DNA of 15,337 bases from JAFIEN01 sp051859505 (GTDB lineage Bacteria > Pseudomonadota > Alphaproteobacteria > Rhodobacterales > Rhodobacteraceae): the NCBI GenBank assembly GCA_051859505.1, contig JBHYFN010000067.1, forward strand, positions 1-15,337. The letters are read 5' to 3'. Numbering within the stretch: position 1 is the first letter of the stretch; the number at the start of each line of letters is the position of its first letter. Shown one piece after another: positions 6,576 to 13,944 of the stretch. Below the pieces are notes generated by a model. It searched no databases. It worked only from the letters and a program-made list of their open reading frames with translations, and was not told the DNA's origin. The translations under genes and the position numbers were made by a program.

Positions 6576-7946
6576 CTACGCCTTGCTCCCCCAGAGATCG
6601 TATTCCCCCGCCTCTTCGACCTGCACCGTGACGATATCCCCCGGTGCCAGCCCTTCAAATCCCTCGTCGATGAACAGATGCCCGTCGATCTCGGGCGCAT
6701 CGCCCTTGGTGCGGCAGGTCGCGGCCTCTTCGTCCACCTCGTCGACGATCACCTCGATCACCCGGCCGACCTTCGCCGCAAGCTTTGCCTCGGAAATCGC
6801 CTGGGCGCGTTCCATGAACCGCTCCCACCGCTCCTGCTTGACCTCGGGGGCGACGTGATCCGGCAGGGCGTTCGACCGCGCCCCCGCCACATCCTCGTAT
6901 TGAAAGCACCCCACCCGATCCAGCTGCGCCTCGTCCAGCCAGTCGAGAAGCGTGGCGAACTCCTCCTCCGTCTCGCCCGGAAACCCCACGATGAAGGTCG
7001 ACCGCAACGTCAGGTCGGGGCAGATCGCGCGCCAGGCTGCGATCTCGTCCAGCGTCCTGGCCGCCGCCGCGGGGCGGGCCATGCGGCGCAAAGTCTCGGG
7101 GTGGGCATGCTGGAACGGGATGTCGAGATAGGGCAGCACCAGCCCCTCGGCCATCAGCGGCACGAGGTCGCGCACATGCGGATAGGGATAGACGTAATGC
7201 AGCCGCACCCAGGCCCCGAGCGCCCCCAGATCGCGCGCCAGATCGGTGATATGGGCGCGGTGGCCCTTTTCTTCGGCATGGCGGATGTCCACGCCATAGG
7301 CCGAGGTATCCTGGCTGATCACCAAAAGCTCCCGCACCCCCGCCGCGACCAGCCGCTCGGCCTCGCGCACGACCGCATGGGCGGGGCGGGAGGCAAGACG
7401 CCCCCGCATGTCGGGGATGATGCAGAAGCGGCACTTGTGGTTACAGCCTTCGGAGATCTTGAGGTAGCTGTAATGCCGCGGCGTTAGGCTTACCCCCGTC
7501 GCCGGCAAAAGGTCGACGAAGGGATCGGGCTTGGGCGGCACCGCCCTGTGCACCGCATCCAGCACCTGTTCATATTGCTGCGGCCCCGTCACCGCCAGCA
7601 CGCGCGGATGCACCCCGGTGATATAGTCGGGCTCTGCCCCCAGACAGCCCGTCACGATCACCCGGCCGTTTTCCGCCAAAGCCTCGCCGATCGCCTCGAG
7701 GCTTTCGGCCTTGGCGCTGTCGAGAAAGCCGCAGGTGTTCACGATCACCGCCTCGGCGCCCGCATAATCGGGGCTGATCGCATAGCCCTCGGCCCGAAGC
7801 CGCGTCAGGATCCGCTCGCTGTCGACCAGCGCCTTGGGGCAGCCAAGGCTGACCATGCCGATCGTGGGCTGTCCGGGGCGCGCGCTCTCGGTCAGGCGGG
7901 CGCGCGGGGCGAGGTCGGGGCGAAGCTGGGGCGGGTTGGCGCTCAT
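6576..7946 (-). CDS. rimO: Ribosomal protein S12 methylthiotransferase RimO
   Basis: 456 residues from the chosen ATG at 7946 (MSANPPQLRPDLAP). The frame also allows ATG at 7955 and GTG at 7976; none has a clear Shine-Dalgarno, and 7946 was chosen because it resembles the usual start in related bacteria. The N-terminal UPF0004 domain has the three cysteines of the auxiliary [4Fe-4S] cluster: C36 in SLGCPKALVDSE, C72 in NTCGFL, C101 in VTGCLG. The radical SAM motif CNHKCRFC gives C168, C172 and C175. A C-terminal TRAM domain ends in EYDLWGSKA. The enzyme methylthiolates the conserved aspartate of S12 (Asp88 in E. coli). SLGCPKALVD and the S12-type TRAM tail separate it from the tRNA enzyme MiaB. 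It is divergent from the hydroxyacid dehydrogenase gene and probably transcribed alone. Confidence 0.94.
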   Translation of the reverse strand: MSANPPQLRPDLAPRARLTESARPGQPTIGMVSLGCPKALVDSERILTRLRAEGYAISPDYAGAEAVIVNTCGFLDSAKAESLEAIGEALAENGRVIVTGCLGAEPDYITGVHPRVLAVTGPQQYEQVLDAVHRAVPPKPDPFVDLLPATGVSLTPRHYSYLKISEGCNHKCRFCIIPDMRGRLASRPAHAVVREAERLVAAGVRELLVISQDTSAYGVDIRHAEEKGHRAHITDLARDLGALGAWVRLHYVYPYPHVRDLVPLMAEGLVLPYLDIPFQHAHPETLRRMARPAAAARTLDEIAAWRAICPDLTLRSTFIVGFPGETEEEFATLLDWLDEAQLDRVGCFQYEDVAGARSNALPDHVAPEVKQERWERFMERAQAISEAKLAAKVGRVIEVIVDEVDEEAATCRTKGDAPEIDGHLFIDEGFEGLAPGDIVTVQVEEAGEYDLWGSKA

Positions 7947-8051
7947 GGCGGGCATATAGCGGCGCGCGGGCGGCACGGAAAGCCCCGCATCCGCCCTTGC
8001 CAGACCCCGGCCCCCCGCGTTTCATGGCGCCAAAGCAAAGGAGCCCGCCCC

Positions 8052-9083
8052 ATGTCCCGAGTGTCCCGCCCCCTCGTCCTCTCCTCGCCCCTGCCGCGCA
8101 CTCTGCCTCTGATCTTCGCGCCCGACCGGCTGGCCGAGCTTCACGCAAGCTACGAGGTGGTCGAGACGACGGACGAGGCCCTCCCCACGCTCCCCGACGA
8201 GACCCTCGCCCGCGCCCGCTACATCATCGGCCAGCCGCCGCTGTCGTCCGAGACCCTGGCCCGCCTCGCCCGCCTCCGCTGCATCTTCAATGTCGAGACG
8301 AACCTCTACCTCAACATGCCCTATGACGAGGTTTTCGCCCGCGGCATCCATGTCGTCACCCCCGGCGCGGTCTTTGCCGAACCCGTGGCCGAGATGGGCC
8401 TTGGCATGGCGCTGTCGCTTGCCCGCAACATCCACGGGGCCGACGCCGATTTCCGCCGGGGTGCCGAGCTTTGGGGCGGCGAAGGCAACACGACCGCGCG
8501 GCTTCTGTCGGGCTCGACCATCGGCATCATCGGCATGGGCGAGCTGGGCCGCGCGCAGGCCCGCGTGCTGTCGGGCTTCCGCGCGCGCATCCTGGCGCAT
8601 GACCCCTGGCAGGCCCCCTCAACCCTGCGCGCGCTGGGGACAGAGCCTGCCGACCTGCAGACCATCCTGACCAGTTGCGACACGATCTTCTGCACGGCGG
8701 CCGTGACCAGCGAGAACGAGGGGTTTCTGGGGGCGTCAGCCTTTGCCGCCATGCGCCCCGGTGCCGCCTTCATCCTTCTGTCGCGCGCGGGCGTGGTGGA
8801 TTTCGACGCTCTGATCGAGGCCGTCCGCTCGGGCCATATCGTGGCGGCGACCGATGTCTTCCCCGAAGAGCCGATGCCCGCCGACCACCCCTGCCGCTCG
8901 GTTCCCGGCCTGCTTCTGTCGGCCCACCGGGCGGGCGCGCTGGATGTGGCCTTCAAGCGGATGGGCGAGATGCTGCTCGAGGACATGGCGCTGCTGGACC
9001 GCGACCTGCCGCCCCAGGTCTGCCGCCGTGCGGAGCGCGAGACGGTGGCGAGGATGCGGTCGAAGCCGGTGGTGGTGAATTGA
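8052..9083 (+). CDS. D-2-hydroxyacid dehydrogenase family protein
   Basis: 343 residues, normal family length. The ATG at 8052 has AAAGGAG (8036-8042) nine bases upstream; the open frame extends far to the left, but only as the shadow of rimO. The NAD(P)-binding core has GIIGMGELGRAQA (G161, G163, G166) and then D184 in HDPW. The catalytic residues of the family are present: R245 in LSRAGVVD, E273 in DVFPEEP and H292 in SAHRAG. The family oxidises or reduces 2-hydroxy/2-keto acids such as glycerate, phosphoglycerate or glyoxylate. The first 100 residues are the more variable substrate-binding half, so the substrate is not assigned. It is followed after 12 bp by an AT-rich gene of a different base composition. 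Confidence 0.88.
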   Translation: MSRVSRPLVLSSPLPRTLPLIFAPDRLAELHASYEVVETTDEALPTLPDETLARARYIIGQPPLSSETLARLARLRCIFNVETNLYLNMPYDEVFARGIHVVTPGAVFAEPVAEMGLGMALSLARNIHGADADFRRGAELWGGEGNTTARLLSGSTIGIIGMGELGRAQARVLSGFRARILAHDPWQAPSTLRALGTEPADLQTILTSCDTIFCTAAVTSENEGFLGASAFAAMRPGAAFILLSRAGVVDFDALIEAVRSGHIVAATDVFPEEPMPADHPCRSVPGLLLSAHRAGALDVAFKRMGEMLLEDMALLDRDLPPQVCRRAERETVARMRSKPVVVN

Positions 9084-9095
9084 GGGGGCGTCGCA

Positions 9096-9755
9096 ATGCA
9101 ACCCATGAAGCGAGTCTACTACTTTACGCCACCTGAATACGCCGTGAAGAATCTGGAAAATAGAAGCCTAAAGATTTCCAGGTTCTCGAAGTGCAATGAT
9201 CCCTTTGAACTCGCGTCCTTCAATATGAGAAACGAGGAGGTTCGGCGCCGGTTCCGGGATTGGCTTTCCTGGATGAACAAGGGGAACGGTTTGCTTTGTT
9301 TCTCTAGGAACTGGCAAAATCCCGTGATGTGGTCGCATTATGCGCAGAAACACACCGGCGTCTGCTACGGATTTGATGTGGACCCAGAGACCTTTGTCGA
9401 TGTTAGGTATGTCTCTGAGCGGTTATACCCTGATCTAACCCCGCAGAACTTTTTCGAGCATATTGGTGAAAATCAGATGGTAGATCTCTTCGCTACCAAA
9501 TTCATTCACTGGAGCTACGAGGAGGAGGTAAGGTTGCTGGTTTCCTTCTCAACCAGCGTACCTGACGATGAATTGATATTTCATGAGTTTTCAGAGAGCA
9601 TGATACTGAGACAGGTTATCGTTGGCCCAAATTCAGATATCAAGGTCGCTGACCTAGCAGAAGTCGTTTCGGACACTAACGTCGAAGTTTTCAAGTCTCG
9701 GCTGGCATTTCAGACATTCCAAGTCGTTCGCCAAAACAATAGGTCTTTGTGGTAG
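9096..9755 (+). CDS. DUF2971-type protein on an AT-rich island
   Basis: 219 residues; ATG at 9096 with GAGGGGG seven bases upstream (another ATG at 9105). The order of motifs fits DUF2971 (PF11185): an N-terminal VYYFTPPEYAVKNL, FSKCNDPFEL (30-39), CFSRNWQNPVMWSHYAQKH (68-86) followed by TGVCYGFD, and the later HWSYEEEVR (138-146). The biochemical role of DUF2971 is not known to me. Tryptophan, histidine and acidic residues in the conserved blocks suggest an enzyme, but no catalysis is claimed. Base use is unlike its neighbours: three 60-base lines counted by hand have 42-47% GC, and codons such as AAT, GAT, TTT and ATA, rare nearby, are common. This points to recent horizontal acquisition. 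No partner gene, integrase or direct repeat is visible around it. Confidence 0.72.
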   Translation: MQPMKRVYYFTPPEYAVKNLENRSLKISRFSKCNDPFELASFNMRNEEVRRRFRDWLSWMNKGNGLLCFSRNWQNPVMWSHYAQKHTGVCYGFDVDPETFVDVRYVSERLYPDLTPQNFFEHIGENQMVDLFATKFIHWSYEEEVRLLVSFSTSVPDDELIFHEFSESMILRQVIVGPNSDIKVADLAEVVSDTNVEVFKSRLAFQTFQVVRQNNRSLW

Positions 9756-9897
9756 CATGTTTCGTCTAGCTCTGGCGCTTGGATTCAGGTTACTGTTCCG
9801 TTGATGAACGGCCATACTACTTCTTGCGCATGTATCTTTGTGACCTAACAAAAACCAAAATGGCTGCCTGCAACGGCCATCAGAATTTGGCCGCCAC
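9756..9897. other. AT-rich non-coding tail of the DUF2971 island
   Basis: The region between the DUF2971 stop and the gcrA stop keeps the lower GC content and holds no credible gene. It has a small hairpin CCGTT-GATG-AACGG (9798-9811) without a T run, and the 9-mer AACGGCCAT twice (9807-9815 and 9872-9880). GC-rich coding sequence resumes exactly at the gcrA stop codon (9898). Confidence 0.5.
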
Positions 9898-10524
9898 CTA
9901 CCTCCGCCGATCCCGCCTCGCACTCATCGGCTGGAACGCCACCCCCACATGCGCCTCGCAATAGGGCTTGCCCTGCTGCACCGGCAGGCCGCAGAACCAG
10001 AAATCCTCGGTCGCCGGATCGCCCACCGGCCATTTGCAGGTCTTTTCCGTCAGCTCCATCAGCGTGAGCTTCCGCGCCGTCTTCTCGATCTCCGAGACCT
10101 TGGCCAGCGCCTCGGGGCTGATCTCGTTGGCCGAGGGCTGCGGCGGCAGCGGCTGACCCGCGGGGATGATCGCGCGGCGGGCGGCGCTGATCGGGATGCC
10201 GTTCTCGTCCGTCTCGACCTCGGGCTCGGCGGCGGCGGTTTCCTGCGGCTCGGGCGTGGCCTCGGCCTCTTCCTCGGGCGCGTCAAGCGGGTCGGCCGCG
10301 GGGGCGCGCGCCTCGCGGGGTGCCTCACTGCGCGGTGCCGCCGGTGCGGCCCCCGGCACAGCCGCCGGCGCGCCGCCGGTGCGGTTGGACAGGCCCAGGC
10401 GGTGGACCTTGCCGATCACCGCATTGCGCGTGACACCGCCCAGTTCCTTGGCGATCTGGCTGGCGGACTGGCCGTCTGTCCACATTTTCCTGAGTGTCTC
10501 GACGCGCTCATCCGTCCACGACAT
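9898..10524 (-). CDS. gcrA: GcrA-family cell cycle regulator
   Basis: 208 residues. Residues 1-48 (MSWTDERVETLRKMWTDG, then ASQIAKELGGVTRNAVIGKV and HRLGL) are the GcrA helix-turn-helix. Residues 50-105 are an Ala/Pro/Glu-rich linker. The C-terminal part from about 140 contains C163, C178, C189 and H192 (TCKWP, WFCGLP, YCEAH), a likely metal site and the family's sigma70-contact region. In Caulobacter GcrA works with sigma70 at promoters carrying CcrM-methylated GANTC sites to drive cell-cycle genes. The start is supported by GGAGG six bases upstream. The linker is longer than the Caulobacter form, as is common in Rhodobacterales. It is divergent from argD. Confidence 0.95.
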   Translation of the reverse strand: MSWTDERVETLRKMWTDGQSASQIAKELGGVTRNAVIGKVHRLGLSNRTGGAPAAVPGAAPAAPRSEAPREARAPAADPLDAPEEEAEATPEPQETAAAEPEVETDENGIPISAARRAIIPAGQPLPPQPSANEISPEALAKVSEIEKTARKLTLMELTEKTCKWPVGDPATEDFWFCGLPVQQGKPYCEAHVGVAFQPMSARRDRRR

Positions 10525-10885
10525 GCAAACCTCCGGACCCTTGCTTCACAACCGCCGAGCGCGCCGCTTGCGCCTGCTCCTGCCGCTGCCTGGAAAATCT
10601 CGGGCATTCTAGCCCCGACGCGCCGAGATACAACCGCGCCCGTCAAAGTGCAAGCTGTGCCGGCGGGGATCCGTGTCAGATGCACCCTTTCCAAGGGCGC
10701 CGAATGGGCCTATGCAACAGGCATGAAACGCTGGCTGACTCCCGTCCCCTCGCGACGCTGACGCGCGCAGCCCCCGCCGCACAGGGCGGGGTGATCGGTC
10801 CCGTTTCCACCTTCCCCACCTCCATGATTGACGCGGCCCGGCGCTTTGGGCACCAAGTCATCCTGTTTCCTCGAGGAAAGATCCC
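10525..10885. other. Divergent gcrA/argD intergenic region (361 bp)
   Basis: No credible gene; the frames that cross it are continuations of shadows. Seen here: a possible gcrA -10 TAGAAT on the minus strand (10611-10606) with a poor TTGTAT -35 16 bp upstream; a single GANTC site, GACTC (10737-10741); a hairpin CCCCGCC-GCACAG-GGCGGGG (10772-10791); and a TTGACG hexamer (10828-10833) on the plus strand without a clear -10, which could be the argD -35. The argD ribosome site is GAGGAAAG, directly upstream of the start. Confidence 0.5.
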
Positions 10886-12064
10886 ATGATCCCGACGATC
10901 CTGCCGACCTACAACCGCGCGCCCCTGACCTTCGTGAAGGGGGAAGGCTCCTGGCTGGTGGCCGAGGACGGGCAGCGCTACCTTGATCTTGCCGCCGGGA
11001 TCGCGGTCAATGCGCTGGGCCATGCCCATCCGGCGCTGGTGGCGGCGCTGACGGAACAGGCGGGGCGGCTCTGGCATGTCTCGAACCTCTACCGCATCCC
11101 CGAACAGCAGCGGCTGGCCGACCTGCTGGTCGAGCGGACCTTCGCCGACACGGTCTTTTTCACCAATTCGGGAACCGAGTCCTGCGAACTGGCCATCAAG
11201 ATGGCCCGCAAGTACTGGCACGAGAAGGGCCAGCCCGAACGCAGCCGGATCCTCGCCTTCGAGGGCGCGTTCCATGGCCGTTCCTCGGCCGCCATTGCCG
11301 CCGCCGGGTCCGAGAAGATGACAAAGGGCTACGCGCCGCTCCTGCCCGGCTTCACCCAGCTGGGCTGGGGCGACCATGCGGCGCTGGAAAAGGCGATCCG
11401 CGAAGCGGATGTCGGCGCGGTTCTGGTCGAGCCCGTGCAGGGCGAAGGCGGCATCCGCCCGCTGCCCGACGCCTGCCTCAAGGGCCTGCGCGACCTCTGC
11501 GACGAGACGGGCGTCCTGATGATCCTCGACGAGGTGCAATGCGGCATGGGCCGCACCGGCCGGCTTTTCGCGCATGAATGGGCGGGGATCGCGCCCGACA
11601 TCCTGATGGTCGCCAAGGGCATCGGCGGCGGCTTCCCCCTTGGCGCGGTGCTCGCCACCGAGGCCGCCGCCAGCGCCATGACCGCCGGCAGCCACGGCTC
11701 GACCTATGGCGGCAACCCGCTGGCCTGCGCCGTGGGCACGGCGGTGATGGAAATCGTCGCCGACGACGCCTTCCTCGCCGAGGTCAACCGCAAGGCCGCC
11801 CTCCTGCGCCAGGGCCTCGAGGGGCTGGTCGCCTCTCATCCGGGCGTTTTCGAAAGCGTCCGCGGCACGGGCCTGATGCTCGGCCTCAAATGCGCGCTGC
11901 CCAATACCGAGATCGTTGGCGCGGCCTATGCGCAAGCCCTCCTCACCGTGCCCGCCGCCGACAACGTGATCCGCCTCCTCCCCGCCCTCAACATCCCCGA
12001 CGCCGACATCGCCGAGGCCCTCACCCGTCTGGAGCGAACCGCCATAACCTTCGCACCAGCCTGA
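10886..12064 (+). CDS. argD: Acetylornithine/succinyldiaminopimelate aminotransferase ArgD
   Basis: 392 residues, the usual ArgD size. It begins PTYNRAPLTFVKGEGSWL and shows the class III PLP features NSGTESCELAIK (94-105), FHGRS (129-133), D215 in LDEVQCGMGRTG and K244 in VAKGIGGGFPLGA, plus the ArgD-typical GSHGSTYGGNPLA. It transfers an amino group from glutamate to N-acetylglutamate semialdehyde, giving N-acetylornithine, and often serves lysine synthesis too. It is followed by argF after 81 bp, so the two form an arginine biosynthesis operon interrupted by a repeat element with a strong hairpin. It is a distinct branch from the tpa-like transaminase 5 kb to the left. Confidence 0.95.
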   Translation: MIPTILPTYNRAPLTFVKGEGSWLVAEDGQRYLDLAAGIAVNALGHAHPALVAALTEQAGRLWHVSNLYRIPEQQRLADLLVERTFADTVFFTNSGTESCELAIKMARKYWHEKGQPERSRILAFEGAFHGRSSAAIAAAGSEKMTKGYAPLLPGFTQLGWGDHAALEKAIREADVGAVLVEPVQGEGGIRPLPDACLKGLRDLCDETGVLMILDEVQCGMGRTGRLFAHEWAGIAPDILMVAKGIGGGFPLGAVLATEAAASAMTAGSHGSTYGGNPLACAVGTAVMEIVADDAFLAEVNRKAALLRQGLEGLVASHPGVFESVRGTGLMLGLKCALPNTEIVGAAYAQALLTVPAADNVIRLLPALNIPDADIAEALTRLERTAITFAPA

Positions 12065-12067
12065 TCT

Positions 12068-12122
12068 GCTTCTTTTGTTCACAAATATCCTCGGGGGGTC
12101 CGGGGGGCAGACAGCCCCCCGG
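12068..12122 (+). repeat. Intergenic repeat element, copy 2, between argD and argF
   Basis: The core 12068-12098 matches copy 1 with a few changes (TTCACAAATA in place of TTCCCAAATA, CCTCGG in place of CCCGGG). It is followed by a strong hairpin CCGGGGGG-CAGACAG-CCCCCCGG (12100-12122), which ends nine bases before the argF ribosome site. Only one hairpin is present, against two in copy 1. It fills almost the whole gap between the two genes. Confidence 0.85.
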
Positions 12123-12145
12123 CGTTGCCCGGAAGGAGCCACGCC

Positions 12146-13072
12146 ATGAACCACTTTCTCGACATCAACAAGACCGACCCCACCGCCCTGCGCGCGATGA
12201 TCGACGCGGGCCAGGCCATGAAGGCCGCCCGCAACGGCCGCCCCAAGGGCATGCCCGACGACGATCAGCCGCTTGCCGGCCGCATGGTGGCGCTGATCTT
12301 CGAGAAACCCTCGACCCGCACCCGCGTCAGCTTTGACGTGGGCGTGCGCCAGATGGGTGGGCAGACGATGGTGCTTTCGGGTGCCGACATGCAGCTGGGC
12401 CATGGCGAGACCATCGCCGACACCGCCCGTGTGATGAGCCGCTATGTCGATCTGATCATGATCCGCACCTTCGAGGAGGCGACGCTGCTCGAGATGGCCG
12501 AACATGCCACCGTGCCGGTCATCAACGGGCTGACGAACCGCACCCATCCCTGCCAGATCATGGCCGATATCATGACCTACGAGGAACACCGTGGCCCGAT
12601 CCGGGGGCGCAAGGTGGTCTGGTCGGGTGACGGCAACAATGTCTTTGCGAGCTTTGCCCATGCCGCAGGCCAGTTCGGCTTCGATCTGACTTTCACCGGG
12701 CCGGAGCCGCTCGACCCCGAGCAGGTCTTTCTGGACGAGGCGCGGGCGAAAGGGGTCCGGGTCGAGATCGAGCGCGATCCTTTCAAGGCGGTCGAGGGGG
12801 CGGATCTCGTGGTGACGGATACCTGGGTCTCCATGCATGATCCGCAATCGGCGCGGGAGCGCCGGCACAACCAGCTGCGCGGCTATCAGGTGAACGAGGC
12901 GCTGATGGCGCGGGCCAAGCCGGATGCGTTGTTCATGCATTGCCTGCCTGCGCATCGCGACGACGAGGCGACGAGTGCGGTGATGGACGGGCCGCATTCG
13001 GTGATCTGGGACGAGGCCGAGAACCGGCTGCATGCCCAGAAGGCGGTGATGCGCTGGTGCCTGGGGGTTTGA
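12146..13072 (+). CDS. argF: Ornithine carbamoyltransferase ArgF
   Basis: 308 residues from the ATG at 12146, which has GGAAGGAG (12131-12138) upstream; an in-frame TTG at 12125 lies inside the preceding hairpin region and is unlikely. The carbamoyl-phosphate site STRTR is at 56-60 (FEKPSTRTR), HPCQ at 134-137, DTWVSM at 225-230 and HCLPAHR at 265-271, the full ornithine carbamoyltransferase set. It makes citrulline from ornithine and carbamoyl phosphate as a cytoplasmic trimer. The catabolic ArcB form is less likely because it directly follows argD and no arc genes are nearby. Repeat elements in opposite orientation lie on both sides of it. Confidence 0.96.
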   Translation: MNHFLDINKTDPTALRAMIDAGQAMKAARNGRPKGMPDDDQPLAGRMVALIFEKPSTRTRVSFDVGVRQMGGQTMVLSGADMQLGHGETIADTARVMSRYVDLIMIRTFEEATLLEMAEHATVPVINGLTNRTHPCQIMADIMTYEEHRGPIRGRKVVWSGDGNNVFASFAHAAGQFGFDLTFTGPEPLDPEQVFLDEARAKGVRVEIERDPFKAVEGADLVVTDTWVSMHDPQSARERRHNQLRGYQVNEALMARAKPDALFMHCLPAHRDDEATSAVMDGPHSVIWDEAENRLHAQKAVMRWCLGV

Positions 13073-13109
13073 CCGGGTTCCGGGCGCTTCGGTCGTGCCC
13101 GACGCGGGG

Positions 13110-13135
13110 GGCAGAAATTTGGCCAAATTTCTGCC
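13110..13135. terminator. 26-bp perfect palindrome after argF
   Basis: The half-site GGCAGAAATTTGG is followed directly by its exact reverse complement, giving 13 bp arms with no loop. It starts 38 bp after the argF stop. It may act in RNA as part of the argF terminator together with the GC hairpin beside it, or in DNA as a protein site; the central 16 bp is AAATTTGGCCAAATTT. Confidence 0.6.
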
Positions 13136-13200
13136 GGGGGGCGCTGCCCCCCGGTCCGCTGGCGCGGACTCCCCCCGGGATATTTGGGAACAAAAGAAGC
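13134..13200 (-). repeat. Intergenic repeat element, copy 3 (inverted), after argF
   Basis: The core is 13200-13170 on the minus strand, identical over 31 bp to copy 1. It is followed on that strand by the hairpins GTCCGC-TGGC-GCGGAC (13154-13169) and CCGGGGGG-CGCTG-CCCCCCGG (13134-13154), and then by the 26-bp palindrome. The element is oriented opposite to copy 2, with hairpins facing argF in both cases. The hairpins could serve as the argF terminator. Confidence 0.85.
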
Positions 13201-13302
13201 AGCAGGCTGTGCGGCGATACTCGGGTTGCCTGACCCCGGGGGCTGGGTTAGCTCCCTCGGACCGGCATCTTGCCGGGATCACGCTTGCGGGAGGGCCGTG
13301 TC

Positions 13303-13836
13303 TTGGCGGAGTTCTTTCGGTCTGAGGCGCGGGCCGCTCTATGGCGCTGGCGCGAGGTTCTTGCCGGGGTGGGCCTTGCGCTTGGCGGGCTGTGGTTCGG
13401 TGCGGGGTCCTTTGGCCTGTTGGGCTGGCTTGGCTGGGTCGCGGTGGGACTTGGCGTGGTGCTGGTCTGGACCGGCTGGCAGCGGCTTCGCTTCGGGCGC
13501 GGTGGTGGCGGGCCGGGAGTGGTGCAGGTCAGCGAGCGGCGGCTGGCCTATCTTGGGCCCGAGCGCGGCGGGATGATCGATCTGGACGATCTGGTCTTTC
13601 TTGATCTGGACGGCGCGCGGGGCAGGGGGGTCTGGGTTCTGGGCGGGCCGGAGGGGGCGGGGCTCGAGATCCCGGTCGATGCGGAAGGCGCGGACCGGCT
13701 GTTCGACCTGTTCGCCGCCCTGCCCGGCATCCGGACCGAACGGATGCTGTCGGCGCTGGAGCGCATGCCCGAGGGGCGGGTCCGTATCTGGGCCTCGGCC
13801 GGGCAGGCGTTTTCCGCCCTGCCTCCGGTTCGGTGA
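13303..13836 (+). CDS. Small membrane protein of unknown function
   Basis: 177 residues from a TTG at 13303, chosen because GGGAGGG ends seven bases before it; an upstream TTG at 13270 has no such site and no ATG is available before the membrane part. The N-terminus is basic (FFRSEARAALWRWREV), then two hydrophobic segments at about 19-37 and 39-58 rich in Gly, Leu and Trp form a likely hairpin in the inner membrane. The soluble part (65-177) contains VVQVSERRLAYLGPERGG and acidic stretches (MIDLDDLVFLDLDG), likely beta-rich and cytoplasmic. I do not recognise a named domain. It lies between argF and gshA on the same strand, separated from both by repeats, so it is probably its own transcription unit. 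Confidence 0.65.
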   Translation: MAEFFRSEARAALWRWREVLAGVGLALGGLWFGAGSFGLLGWLGWVAVGLGVVLVWTGWQRLRFGRGGGGPGVVQVSERRLAYLGPERGGMIDLDDLVFLDLDGARGRGVWVLGGPEGAGLEIPVDAEGADRLFDLFAALPGIRTERMLSALERMPEGRVRIWASAGQAFSALPPVR

Positions 13837-13845
13837 TCCGGGCCG

Positions 13846-13917
13846 GTTGGTCCTGCGGTCGGCAAGGCGGTTGGTAGAGGGGTCGGTCTGGCCGTCGGTA
13901 GAGCGGTCGGTGCATTG
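13846..13917 (+). repeat. Six 12-bp tandem units upstream of gshA (forward array)
   Basis: With an exact period of 12 the units are GTTGGTCCTGCG, GTCGGCAAGGCG, GTTGGTAGAGGG, GTCGGTCTGGCC, GTCGGTAGAGCG and GTCGGTGCATTG. The first six bases (GTYGGY) are the conserved part, the next three vary, and G-rich bases close each unit. The array starts 10 bp after the stop of the preceding gene and ends where a TTGACA hexamer begins. Confidence 0.85.
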
Positions 13918-13944
13918 ACAAGCCGACGGCTTCGCGACACCTGT
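13915..13944 (+). promoter_or_regulatory. Candidate gshA promoter at the repeat junction
   Basis: A perfect -35 hexamer TTGACA (13915-13920) is followed at 17-18 bp by CACCTGT (13938-13944), which is a poor -10. The spacer contains the small dyad AAGCC-GAC-GGCTT (13920-13932). Start of transcription would be about 55 nt before the gshA ATG. Only the -35 is convincing. Confidence 0.4.

Noticed and set aside
9798..9811. Intrinsic terminator after the DUF2971 gene
   Set aside because: Stem of only 5 bp and no T run; kept only as a note in the intergenic entry.
9779..9964. 61-codon plus-strand frame after the DUF2971 gene
   Set aside because: It lacks a ribosome site and its second half is the antisense of the gcrA C-terminus.
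10494..10889. Small plus-strand gene between gcrA and argD
   Set aside because: The frame starts inside gcrA antisense, runs past the argD start by 4 bp, has no ribosome site and no recognisable sequence.
10676..13282. 868-codon minus-strand open frame across argD and argF
   Set aside because: It is the antisense shadow of two well-supported genes in high-GC DNA, crosses two intergenic repeats, and has a low-complexity Arg/Gly/His-rich translation.
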